A DNA stretch of 64,000 nucleotides, from positions 1-64,000 of the forward strand of contig WGMG01000004.1 of assembly GCA_016125185.1 (NCBI GenBank). The letters run 5' to 3'. Below the pieces are notes generated by a model. It was not told the DNA's origin, ran no database searches, and saw only the letters and a program-made list of their open reading frames with translations. Below, one piece after another: positions 1-8,293 of this stretch. The number at the start of each line of letters is the position of its first letter. Positions within the stretch are counted from its first letter, which is position 1. Source of the DNA: Armatimonadota bacterium (GTDB taxonomy: Bacteria > Armatimonadota > Fimbriimonadia > Fimbriimonadales > Fimbriimonadaceae). The translations under genes were made by a program, and so were the position numbers.

Positions 1-285
1 GTCTCCCAAGCGCTGAATCAGCGCATCCACCACCGAAGCCGAGGCGGAGCCAAGCCGGCCAAGGCTCTGCGCCGCCACATAGCGAACGGTTGGATTCTCG
101 TCTCCCAAGCGCTGAATCAGCGCATCCACCACCGAAGCCGAGGCGGAGCCAAGCCGGCCAAGGCTCTGCGCCGCCACATAGCGAACGGTTGGATTCTCGT
201 CTCCCAAGCGCTGAATCAGCGCATCCACCACCGAAGTCGAGGCGGAGCCAAGCTGGCCAAGCGCCCCAATAGCTGAAGCGTTAGG
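1..285 (-). repeat. 99-bp tandem repeat encoding HEAT units
   Basis: Units begin at 1, 100 and 199. Units 1-99 and 100-198 read identically base for base; the third (from 199) matches for about 60 bases and then diverges into the non-repeated part of the gene. Each unit codes 33 residues, including ENPTVRYVAAQSLGRLG followed by SASASVVDALIQRLGD. The array continues past the left edge, so copy number is unknown. Identity at silent positions points to recent duplication or gene conversion. Confidence 0.95.
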
Positions 286-3192
286 TTTTTGCTTTAAGAG
301 TTCAGTCGCAATCGCCTCTCCCGCCATCGTTGACCGTAGGAGCTGGACGAGGTTGGCCACAAAGTCATGGTCCGGGCTGGCCCCCCAGACCGAGACCGCT
401 TGCTTGGCGATTTCATCTGCCAAGTCAGGCGCGATCGATGTGCAGTCGCTGACGCATTCGCACGCCAATTCAAAATCCCGATTCAGCTCGGCCTCCAGCC
501 TAGATGGTACGTATCCAAACTCCTCGGCCTTCTCGGTTGGACACCAAATGGCGGAGCGGATGAGTTGGGCCGCATCGGCTTCCGACCGCGAAGCCACTGC
601 CAACCGAATGACTTCGCGGAATCGGGGGTCCTTGCGATGCCATCGCACCAGTTCCGCCATCTTCGATGAGTCACGCACCAACTGCCTTGCCGCCCAATAC
701 TCCTCAAACGTGAGGTGAAGAAAGGCGTAATGATCGTCTCCCCGATCCACAAAAACGCTGGTGTCGTAAGTCAGCTTTCGCCAGATCGTGTCCACGTCCC
801 GCAAAACATCGGGATCGTCCTGACTTTTCCGATGCCGGGCCGCCGAAATCTCGAAGAGAATCTCCCGAGCCTTGTCCCTGTGAATCAATCCGTTGCTAAG
901 ATGCTCGTGCATCCACTCCGCCAAGGGTGCCAAATAGATATCCGCTTCGTCGAGAGAGATGGCCGAAGCGCTATTCCCGGTTTGTGCTACCCGCCAGAAG
1001 GTCAAGAGGATTTCTGATGCAACCTTGTAGAGTTCGACCCGCCGCTGTGGAAGCGCTTTGTTATTGCGGTGGATCAGGCAGAGAATCGTGAGGAGCAACG
1101 GATTGACGGACAACCGTCGCACTCCCTCATTGGTCTCGATGGCTTCGAGAATCTTGTCGATTTCGTCCTTTGCGGCCCCGTAAAGGCGACCAGGATCGTA
1201 AATTCCCGACTGGCTCTTCTCGAAGACCATGATTCGGCGCGTGATGAACTGCCGGATCTGCTCCGAGTCCATGTCTAGAATCTTGCAAACCTCGAATGAG
1301 GTGGTCGGGCGTGCTTTCTCGAAACCGGCCTCTCGGCTCGTAACCAAAATCGGACACAGCTTTCCGCCACCTGAGACAAATTCATCGATGCGTGTTGAAA
1401 CGGTCGAACGAATTCCGTCATCGGTCACTTCATCGAGACCATCGAGAATGACGAACGCACCGCCTTTGCCAATGGCATCCTCGAAGAGAGATCGGAGTTC
1501 GGCTTCCGACGCCTGACAGTCGCCCACGCCGACCGTCAGGAAGCTGGATAAAGACTGAGTACTATCCTTCTTCAGGGCCTCGGAAAATTCGCTAACTCGC
1601 ACGAGAATCGGGAGGCGAGTCTTGCCGTAGTCGTAAGAAACAGATTCTTGGACAAAGCCATCCTTTTCGTCGCACCGAAAAGCTTCTTCGACGATGACCC
1701 GCTCTGCGCCTGCCGACAGTGATTGCGCATAATGACGCGTCACAAATCTCGCCAGAGTCGTTTTTCCCGCGCCCGGATCACCCAAAATCACGGTTCTGTG
1801 GCCATCGCGGATCAGCTCGGCCAAGTTGATCGATTTATTCGGCGACTCCTTTCCCACAAGACCAGAGAGCTTTCCAAGCTCCTCGTCGACTTCGGCAGCC
1901 CCTTCGATGGGAACCGCATCGTACTTCCCAACCTCCATGAGATATTGCGACCGGTCGAGCAACGCCTTATAGCGTTCCTGGACATCGGTGTTCCGGTTCT
2001 GATTGGCGCTCAGCGAAATGTACACCGCATCCAGCTCAATCGACTTCTTCTGGTCTCCCTGCAAGATTCCCCGTTGATCCAAGTTGCGGTAGCGACCAAC
2101 GATCGACTCCAAGTACGTTTTTCGCACTGCATCCAGGTCGACCACACCGCTCTTCGACATCGGTTTCCCAACCGGCTTTAGCGCTTTGTAGAGGTCCTGG
2201 CATTTCGACTTAAGCGTGAAAGTCCGCGTGCCACCATCCTCGGGTTTCGTGAACTTATCACCCCCATAGTTAAGGCGGCGAACAAAGATCCGGCACTTGC
2301 CCTTCGCCAGTTCATAGGAGCCGAAGGTGTACGTGTTCGCATTGATCGGGTGGCTGGCTATGCGGCGATCGTAGGTCGCCCCTCCGTTGATCAGAAGGTG
2401 ATTGACACGTTCGCCATCGCTTGCACTGACGACCTGCTCGTGCTCGTGACCCATCAGAACAACCGTCGAATTGTCCCGAAAGAGTTTCTGGATCGGTCCC
2501 TTTTCAAATTCGGTGAGCCAACTAAACGGGTGATGCACTAGCCCAAACACAAAGTGACAGTCATCAAGCGGCCGAAGCAAGGGCCTCAGTTGCTCCTCGC
2601 TCACCGTTAAGTTGCCAAGGTCATCGACATCCACGGCACCATCGGGCCACGTTTTCTTCTCGCGCCCGCACATCAGCGCGCTATTGCACCCGAAAACTCC
2701 GATCAGCGCTTTATCGATGGAGTAGGTTTGATACCCGCCAAACGCCCCAAACCCAACGTGCCCAAACGCCTCAGCAAATTCCTCGTAGGCATCGAAAGGA
2801 AGCGGGAGTTGCTTCAAGAGCACTTTATTGCCGAGAACCTTCGATTGCTCCGAGAGGTCTTTAAATCGATGCTGGAGCACGTCTGCCAAAAACGGTATCT
2901 GACTCCGATCAATGTCGTGATTGCCTGGTATCGTCACGACCCGGCTCTTGTCGATCCCCAGGGCTTCTGTAACCGGATTGAGAAACTCCTCAACCGCCGC
3001 TACATACTCGTCCTTCGCCCCCTTGAACGCCAAGTCGCCGGTGAAGAACAGAAAGTCGATCTTCGCCAGATCGGGGTGGATCTCTTGCCGCTTGCGAATA
3101 TCATCCATCAGGGCATCGCGCACCACCGAGCGATTGAAGTCGGTCCGGCCCTGGTGCCAGTCGGTTAAGTGAAGCCAGTTGAGATGCGGCAT
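1..3192 (-). CDS. NLR-like protein: metallophosphoesterase-NACHT-HEAT (3' end outside window)
   Basis: The frame is open from ATG at 3192 to the left edge (1064 codons, no stop), so the protein is longer. Residues 1-300 form a calcineurin-like metallophosphoesterase with all metal motifs present: DWH (11-13), GD (52-53), GNHD (90-93), HH (220-221), GHEH (248-251). A linker leads to a NACHT STAND NTPase with Walker A GDPGAGKT (471-478), Walker B VILDGLDE (581-588), VTSR (617-620) and FLHLTFEEYWAA (about 824-835). From about residue 970 HEAT repeats of 33 residues begin and run off the window. An in-frame TAA lies upstream of the ATG. By analogy with bacterial NACHT/Avs proteins this would be an ATP-dependent sensor whose oligomerisation activates the N-terminal enzyme, perhaps against phage; that role is inference. 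Domain calls are firm. Confidence 0.93.
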   Translation of the reverse strand, partial: MPHLNWLHLTDWHQGRTDFNRSVVRDALMDDIRKRQEIHPDLAKIDFLFFTGDLAFKGAKDEYVAAVEEFLNPVTEALGIDKSRVVTIPGNHDIDRSQIPFLADVLQHRFKDLSEQSKVLGNKVLLKQLPLPFDAYEEFAEAFGHVGFGAFGGYQTYSIDKALIGVFGCNSALMCGREKKTWPDGAVDVDDLGNLTVSEEQLRPLLRPLDDCHFVFGLVHHPFSWLTEFEKGPIQKLFRDNSTVVLMGHEHEQVVSASDGERVNHLLINGGATYDRRIASHPINANTYTFGSYELAKGKCRIFVRRLNYGGDKFTKPEDGGTRTFTLKSKCQDLYKALKPVGKPMSKSGVVDLDAVRKTYLESIVGRYRNLDQRGILQGDQKKSIELDAVYISLSANQNRNTDVQERYKALLDRSQYLMEVGKYDAVPIEGAAEVDEELGKLSGLVGKESPNKSINLAELIRDGHRTVILGDPGAGKTTLARFVTRHYAQSLSAGAERVIVEEAFRCDEKDGFVQESVSYDYGKTRLPILVRVSEFSEALKKDSTQSLSSFLTVGVGDCQASEAELRSLFEDAIGKGGAFVILDGLDEVTDDGIRSTVSTRIDEFVSGGGKLCPILVTSREAGFEKARPTTSFEVCKILDMDSEQIRQFITRRIMVFEKSQSGIYDPGRLYGAAKDEIDKILEAIETNEGVRRLSVNPLLLTILCLIHRNNKALPQRRVELYKVASEILLTFWRVAQTGNSASAISLDEADIYLAPLAEWMHEHLSNGLIHRDKAREILFEISAARHRKSQDDPDVLRDVDTIWRKLTYDTSVFVDRGDDHYAFLHLTFEEYWAARQLVRDSSKMAELVRWHRKDPRFREVIRLAVASRSEADAAQLIRSAIWCPTEKAEEFGYVPSRLEAELNRDFELACECVSDCTSIAPDLADEIAKQAVSVWGASPDHDFVANLVQLLRSTMAGEAIATELLKQKPNASAIGALGQLGSASTSVVDALIQRLGDENPTVRYVAAQSLGRLGSASASVVDALIQRLGDENPTVRYVAAQSLGRLGSASASVVDALIQRLGD

Positions 3193-3248
3193 CGGTCCCC
3201 ACAAAAAGATAGGGCCCAACTGAATGCTGTTAGCCCAATTCGCCCGGA

Positions 3249-3278
3249 ATTATATCATTGCCGATGTGATATTTTGAA
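3249..3278 (-). promoter_or_regulatory. Putative promoter of the NLR-like gene
   Basis: On the minus strand a perfect TATAAT (3254-3249) is preceded by TTCAAA (3278-3273) with an 18-base spacer. The ATG at 3192 lies 57 bases downstream. The surrounding 3193-3343 interval is AT-rich compared with neighbouring genes and holds no other gene. Confidence 0.5.
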
Positions 3279-3343
3279 GTCTAGAAGGTTTATCGTGTGG
3301 ATCACTCAAGCAAGCATCAGTCACTCAGACTAAGCAAAAACTT

Positions 3344-4198
3344 CTAATCCACCGACGCACGCAGCCGGGTCAGCTCCGACGCCACTTCGCCAACCGGCGC
3401 GATCCACAACTGGCCCCGCTTCCGATTCACGTTCTCCAAAATCAGCCGATGAAGCAGGATCGACGAATTCGACTCTGTAAACAACCGGCGGAAGGGAATG
3501 ATCACCCACGTCAGCCGATCCGACGCACCCAGCCCCGAAAGCCAGTTCGACGAGTAGCTCACCACCGGCGTCACCGCCAGACTCTTCACGTTCGCGTCAA
3601 ATCCGTTCATCCCCTCGTTGCCGGTCACAATGTGCCGGAAAAGGTTGTGCGAGATCAAGCTTGCGTTGATTCCATCGATCGCCAGCGCCGGACTGCGGTG
3701 CGCCAGCCCCCGGGGCTCCACATCGAAGAAGTCCCGCACGAAGTCCTTCGCCAGGTTCAGCTCGTCGATCAGCGCCGGGCCGGTCCACCCGTATAGGTTC
3801 CCGTCAAACATCTGCGACTCGAACGGCGAGCACCCAAACTCGTGCTTCGAGCCCACCATCGTCTTCCACAAAGCCGCCTCTTCCAATACGCTGTCGGGAT
3901 CGACATAGAACGAGGCGCGGAAGCCCATTTGGTTCAAAATTGTCGGGGCCAGGTCCACATGTTCGGCCAGGCCGCCGATGTAGGCGAAGCTCACGGCGCA
4001 CTTTGATTTATTCGGCCAAGCGATGGCGGCGTGCTTCCGATTTGCTTCTTGCTCCAATAGCGGAAAGATAGTGTCAAAGGTAGTCGTAGAAGGGGCTCCT
4101 ACTCTCTGATTTCCATCGTTTCCTTTGTTCCACATGACAAAGACACTTGGATTGCAAACGTCATGCCGAATGACGATAAGTCCTATCGACAAAAACAA
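3344..4198 (-). CDS. Degenerate polysaccharide deacetylase-like (NodB fold) protein
   Basis: The order AVSFAYIGGL, then GFRASFYVDP, then SKHEFGCSP, and the C-terminal LWIAPVGEVASELTRLR follows the NodB deacetylase pattern. The active-site motif, normally an Asp-Asp-Gly after SFTY, reads YIGG here, and the metal-binding His motif after HE is replaced by GCSP. Both catalytic Asp and the metal ligands thus seem lost, so it is probably a pseudoenzyme or binding protein. The frame opens at TTG (4198), 20 bases after the DUF58 gene; ATG at 4135 is an equally plausible start because residues 1-40 do not resemble the family. Likely co-transcribed with the DUF58 gene. Confidence 0.7.
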   Translation of the reverse strand: MFLSIGLIVIRHDVCNPSVFVMWNKGNDGNQRVGAPSTTTFDTIFPLLEQEANRKHAAIAWPNKSKCAVSFAYIGGLAEHVDLAPTILNQMGFRASFYVDPDSVLEEAALWKTMVGSKHEFGCSPFESQMFDGNLYGWTGPALIDELNLAKDFVRDFFDVEPRGLAHRSPALAIDGINASLISHNLFRHIVTGNEGMNGFDANVKSLAVTPVVSYSSNWLSGLGASDRLTWVIIPFRRLFTESNSSILLHRLILENVNRKRGQLWIAPVGEVASELTRLRASVD

Positions 4199-4218
4199 AA
4201 CGTGACTGAAATACTGGC

Positions 4219-5595
4219 TTACAGCTTCCCGCGCGCCTTGATATCCAGATAGAAGTTGACCAAATCACCGGCCAGATCCTGCGGCTCCGAGTCCAAAACG
4301 TTGATGTTCGCCGTCCTCAGCATCGTCGCCGCCTGCCGCCGCTCGTCGGTCAGGTAGTGCGCACTGGCAAACCGGAAAAGCTCCTCCGCGTTCTCCGGCT
4401 GTTGCCGCAGAATCTCGCGAAACTTCGGATCGCTGATGTTCGCCAGCAGGGCGATGTGGTTGCGCGTGAAGTTGCCAAACGACTGAATCACGTCCTTCGC
4501 CTGGTCGCGGTCTTCCACCGCCGTAAAATTGATCACCAGCGACCGTCGCTTGTGCCGCCCTGTCAGGTACCCGAACGCGCGCACTGGGTCGGATTCCACC
4601 GGCTCCGCCACCAGGTTGTACGTTGCGTTCAGCAGCACGCCCAGTTGCCGGTGCCCCTTCTTGGGCGAGATGTACCGGATGATGTCGCCGCCGTACGCCA
4701 GCAGGCCTACGTTGTCGCCCGCCGCCAGCGCCGATTGAATCAGCATCAGCACCGAGTCCAGCACGAGGTCCAGCTTGCGCACCCCGTCGATCTCCGCCAT
4801 CATGTGCCGCCCGCAGTCCACGCACAGAATCACGGCCTGGTTGCGCTCCACTTCGTACTCGCGCACGATCACTTTGCCGCGGCGCGCCGTCGCCTTCCAG
4901 TCGATCTTGCGGAAGTCGTCGCCCTCCGAGTACTCGCGCAGGGACTCGAACTCCGTGCCCATGCCCTTCATGCGCGACTTGCGCACCCCCGCCTCGCGCA
5001 GGCGTCCGCGCTGGTTCAACAGCTCAAACTCGCGCAGAGCCAGGATGTTGGGATACACCTTCACGTCCTGCTCGGTATTCAGCCGAATCTGCTTCTGCAC
5101 CAGCCCAAACGGGCAGTTGAGCCGTAGAAACGTGGCCCGAAAGAACTCTTCGCCCCGCTCCGGCGGGACCAGAAAATAGTCGTAGATGAACTTCTGTCCG
5201 GGCCGAATCGAGAGCTTGGTGCTCGGCTGATCGGCCGTAAACGTCGCCGGAAACTCGTCGCGAATCTCGCCGGAAAGAGGGAAGTCGCCGTCGTGCTCCA
5301 GCTCGATGCGGATTCGGTTGCGCGCCCGCACCGACAGCACGGCGTCCATGCGCCGTCGGAACCGCAGGTCCCGGCTGTTCGGCCCGTAGTAAAACGTGAT
5401 CAGCGCCGCCGCCAACAGCATCAGGTTGTAGAAGTACGCAAACCAGAAGAACCCGACGAACCCCGCCAGCCAGATGAGCGGAATACCCAGCGCCACCAGC
5501 GCCCACAGCCGTTTGGTCGGCACAAACTGGCTTCGAACCACCTGCGGCTCAAAGAACTTGTCCGATTTCCCAAACTCGCTGAGATTTTCCTGCAT
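4219..5595 (-). CDS. DUF58 domain-containing membrane protein
   Basis: 458 residues. Two hydrophobic segments lie at about 30-70, followed by a beta-rich region and the DUF58 signature at about 205-235 (FESLREYSEGDDFRKIDWKA, then RRGKVIVREYE). The C-terminal part is vWA-like (ILCVDCGRHMM). DUF58 proteins usually sit beside MoxR ATPases and are thought to help assemble protein complexes at the membrane; no MoxR is adjacent here. The divergent neighbour at 5637 is an RDD protein, a family often found in the same clusters. Start ATG at 5595; no clear Shine-Dalgarno. Confidence 0.9.
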   Translation of the reverse strand: MQENLSEFGKSDKFFEPQVVRSQFVPTKRLWALVALGIPLIWLAGFVGFFWFAYFYNLMLLAAALITFYYGPNSRDLRFRRRMDAVLSVRARNRIRIELEHDGDFPLSGEIRDEFPATFTADQPSTKLSIRPGQKFIYDYFLVPPERGEEFFRATFLRLNCPFGLVQKQIRLNTEQDVKVYPNILALREFELLNQRGRLREAGVRKSRMKGMGTEFESLREYSEGDDFRKIDWKATARRGKVIVREYEVERNQAVILCVDCGRHMMAEIDGVRKLDLVLDSVLMLIQSALAAGDNVGLLAYGGDIIRYISPKKGHRQLGVLLNATYNLVAEPVESDPVRAFGYLTGRHKRRSLVINFTAVEDRDQAKDVIQSFGNFTRNHIALLANISDPKFREILRQQPENAEELFRFASAHYLTDERRQAATMLRTANINVLDSEPQDLAGDLVNFYLDIKARGKL

Positions 5596-5636
5596 TTCGC
5601 GCGGCTCTTTCGTTCGTCTAGTACACTTCTCTCGAC

Positions 5637-6392
5637 GTGCCTCTGGATATCGCCATCCTGAGTCCTGAAAAGACTGTTTTAACTTACCGCCTCGCCGGGT
5701 TGGGAAGTCGTGCTTTGGCGCATTTTATAGACGGCATCATCATCGTTGGGTTCATCTTCATCATGTCGATGTTCCTCGGCCTGCTCGGCTTCACGTTCGG
5801 CCAAGAAGGGTTAGAACTCGTCAACGGCCTCATGATGGTCGTCTTTGCCCTGCTACCGTTCGCGTACTTCATCTTCTTCGAAGGGCTCTGGAACGGCCAA
5901 ACGCTGGGCAAAAAGATGGCGGGCATCCGGGTCCGCATGGCCGACGGCACCCCCATCACCTTCGCCGCCGCCACCGGCCGAAACCTCCTGCGCGTGGCCG
6001 ATTTCCTCCCCGTCATGTACTTCATCGGCATCATCTCGATGTTCGTGAATCCCAAGCTCCAGCGGGTCGGCGACCTGGTGGCTGGCACCATCGTCACCCA
6101 CGAAGTCCGCGTGGTCGATCGCTTCAGCGTCGCTCCTCACCGTGTCGGTATCCACCCGCTCGAACATCTCGTGGGCGAACTGCGGAACATGACCGACGAC
6201 CAGTACGGCGTCCTTCGTCGCTACTGCGACCGCTTTCCCGAGCTCCCGGCCAAGGTGCAAGACCACCTCACCCAAAGCGTGTGGCTTCCCATGGCCGACA
6301 CCCTGGGCGTGAAGATGCACCACGACATCCACCCGCTCTACCTAGCCGAGGCGACGGTCATGAAGTACGGACGTGTGCGAGGGCTGTTGTAA
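5637..6392 (+). CDS. RDD family membrane protein
   Basis: 251 residues from GTG at 5637 (TACACT nine bases upstream). The RDD domain fills residues 10-160: the R-x-x-A-x-x-x-D region RALAHFIDG, a central GQTLGKKMAGIRV, and RVGDLVAGTIV. Three to four transmembrane helices are visible (about 30-55, 65-85, 120-140). The C-terminal 90 residues are soluble and helical (LVGELRNMTDDQYGVLRRYC), as in many RDD proteins next to DUF58. Function unknown; transport or a membrane-assembly role has been proposed for the family. Confidence 0.88.
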   Translation: MPLDIAILSPEKTVLTYRLAGLGSRALAHFIDGIIIVGFIFIMSMFLGLLGFTFGQEGLELVNGLMMVVFALLPFAYFIFFEGLWNGQTLGKKMAGIRVRMADGTPITFAAATGRNLLRVADFLPVMYFIGIISMFVNPKLQRVGDLVAGTIVTHEVRVVDRFSVAPHRVGIHPLEHLVGELRNMTDDQYGVLRRYCDRFPELPAKVQDHLTQSVWLPMADTLGVKMHHDIHPLYLAEATVMKYGRVRGLL

Positions 6393-6601
6393 GGTTTGGG
6401 GATGCAATGGGGAAAAGTGCGAACAACTTGGGAGAATCGCAAAACCTCACAAATGACTCGATGTTTTCCCGATGTTTTCCGCACGAAAGGGTTGAGTCTG
6501 GCTCAGGTTCAAAGCGGGGTGGTTATTCCCCATATCCCCACCCCTAATAAGAACAATAACCTCTTCTTTCAAGAAAAGGTTTTGAAAGAGAGGAGTGTGG
6601 A

Positions 6602-7696
6602 ATGAGCTTCGCCGTGCGCCGTCTCAAGCTTGCCAACTTTCGGAATTTCGAAAGCCTTGAGTTGGAGATTCCTCCCGGATTCACGATCTTGGCGGGCCAG
6701 AACGCCCAAGGCAAGACATCGATCCTCGAAGCGCTTTACTGGCTATCCACCACGCGAATGCTCCGCGGAGTGCGCGATGCCGAGGCCATTCGGCAGGGAG
6801 CCGCCGGTTGCATGGCCGAGACCGAGCTCGAAACCGGCACGACCGTGTCTGCCACCCTCGAGGCAGGAGCCCGCAAGAAGTTCTTTCTGAACGGAGCGTC
6901 GTTGCCCAGAGCCGCCGACGTGATCGGCCGATTGCCGTCTGTCGTTATCTCGATCTTCGACCTGGAGATCGTGCGCGGAGACCCGTCTGATCGGCGACTC
7001 TTTCTCGACATCGAACTCTCCTCGCTCTCGCCCGCCTATCTGCGCCACCTCACCGTGTATAAGCGCGCTCTGGAACAGCGAAACGCCTTACTGAAGATGG
7101 CCCAAGAACGGTCGGTTGACGCCTTCTCCTTCGACACCTGGGAAGAGCCGTTGGCCAAAGAGGGAGCCGAGCTTCGTCGTCTGCGAAACGAGTACATCGC
7201 CGGTCTTGCGCCCAGGGTCGCGTCGCTTCATTCTCAACTCAGCAGTCGCCCCGAACAACTCGGACTTCGATACGTGCAAAAGGATGAGGCAATCGATGCC
7301 GAAAGCCTACTTCGTGGCTATCAGCAGGGCCGCGGCGCCGATATCCATCGAGGAGCCACGCAGACCGGTCCGCACCGCGACGACGTGGAAATCCTTGTCG
7401 ATGGCCAAGAAGCCCGTCTGTACGGCTCTCAGGGCCAACAACGCACCGCTGTCATCGCCCTCAAGCTCGGCACATTGGAATCGGCCAAGGACGTGTTGGG
7501 TGAGGCTCCGCTTCTGCTCCTGGATGACATGCTCAGCGACCTCGACGCCGAACGGCGCGCTCGGCTGTGCCATGTGGTCGCCACCGAGGCCGGACAAGCC
7601 ATTCTCACGTGTACCGAAGCCCGCGCCGCCGGAGACGAAATCCTCGACCGCTCACGCGTATACTCAGTACAGCAGGGAACGGTGAGCCAGGCATGA
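6602..7696 (+). CDS. recF: DNA replication and repair protein RecF
   Basis: 364 residues. An SMC-like ABC ATPase: N-terminal LKLANFRNFESLELEIP, Walker A GQNAQGKTS (about 33-41), C-terminal signature GSQGQQRT and Walker B LLLLDDMLSDLD. RecF acts with RecO and RecR to load RecA at single-strand gaps. The start is supported by a strong Shine-Dalgarno (GAGAGGAG) seven bases before ATG, unlike most genes in this window. It overlaps the next gene by an ATGA, the recF-dciA order seen in many bacteria; dnaA, dnaN and gyrB are not nearby. Confidence 0.96.
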   Translation: MSFAVRRLKLANFRNFESLELEIPPGFTILAGQNAQGKTSILEALYWLSTTRMLRGVRDAEAIRQGAAGCMAETELETGTTVSATLEAGARKKFFLNGASLPRAADVIGRLPSVVISIFDLEIVRGDPSDRRLFLDIELSSLSPAYLRHLTVYKRALEQRNALLKMAQERSVDAFSFDTWEEPLAKEGAELRRLRNEYIAGLAPRVASLHSQLSSRPEQLGLRYVQKDEAIDAESLLRGYQQGRGADIHRGATQTGPHRDDVEILVDGQEARLYGSQGQQRTAVIALKLGTLESAKDVLGEAPLLLLDDMLSDLDAERRARLCHVVATEAGQAILTCTEARAAGDEILDRSRVYSVQQGTVSQA

Positions 7697-8103
7697 ATCC
7701 GATCCATAACTTTGTGAACTCTGGCATTGTGCCGCCCGAGGTCCTGCGTGCCGCCCGCGCGATCTCCGTGATGAAGAAGTGGGAGCAGGTCGTCGGAAAA
7801 GAGATGGCCGCCCGAAGCTGGCCCGAACGCTACGACCATGGCACCGTGTGGGTGGCCGTCGTCGGCTCGGCCTGGGCCCAAGAACTTCGGATGCAGAAGG
7901 ACGAGATCCTCGCGCGGCTAAACACCATCGCCAACGAACCGACGCTGTTCGTCAACGCTCGCTTCGGCGTCCGGCCCTTGAAAAAAGCCGTGATCAACAC
8001 TGAACCGGAAAGGGAAGAGGACGAATTCAAAACCCTCACGATCCGTGAAATCGCCGAACGCCGCATGCGCGAATGGCACAAGGACGACGAGTTGAAAGAG
8101 TAG
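7693..8103 (+). CDS. DUF721/DciA-like protein
   Basis: 136 residues from the ATG at 7693, which overlaps the recF stop (ATGA), so translation is probably coupled. The N-terminal half has the DUF721 pattern: a helix ending VMKKWEQVVGKEMAARSWPERY, then a beta pair VWVAVVGSAWAQELRMQKDEI. DciA loads or stimulates the replicative helicase DnaB where DnaC/DnaI are absent. Residues after 95 are charged and likely disordered. An in-frame extension upstream to 7567 exists but would lie inside recF and is unlike the family. Confidence 0.85.
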   Translation: MNPIHNFVNSGIVPPEVLRAARAISVMKKWEQVVGKEMAARSWPERYDHGTVWVAVVGSAWAQELRMQKDEILARLNTIANEPTLFVNARFGVRPLKKAVINTEPEREEDEFKTLTIREIAERRMREWHKDDELKE

Positions 8104-8281
8104 CAGAACTGGGCACATAGGCATCATGCATATGTAAAGAGCTCAGGCGAGATCTTCCTCGCTAGTACGGACGAGGGATCAACGTACTCCTAAACCACTA
8201 GCTATTTAAGTCACAAATGAACGTGACTATTGAGCGTTGATAAAATCAATTAAAAACTCCCCTTTTTAAGGTCAATTTCTG

Positions 8282-8287
8282 TATGAT
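8282..8287 (+). promoter_or_regulatory. -10 box, leaderless-type start
   Basis: TATGAT lies six bases before the ATG at 8294 and there is no Shine-Dalgarno, so transcription would begin at or next to the start codon. No convincing -35 is visible. The 190 bases between 8103 and 8294 hold no gene. Confidence 0.45.
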
Positions 8288-8293
8288 AAGAAA

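Noticed and set aside
1-285. Direct repeats as a CRISPR array or satellite
   Set aside because: The 99-bp units are contiguous without spacers and code in frame for HEAT repeats.
90-3172. Plus-strand open frames across the first 3.2 kb
   Set aside because: They are complements of the continuous minus-strand NLR-like gene, whose motifs are clear; none has family-like sequence.
6393-6601. Replication origin upstream of recF
   Set aside because: No DnaA boxes (TTATNCACA) or AT-rich unwinding element, and dnaA/dnaN are absent.
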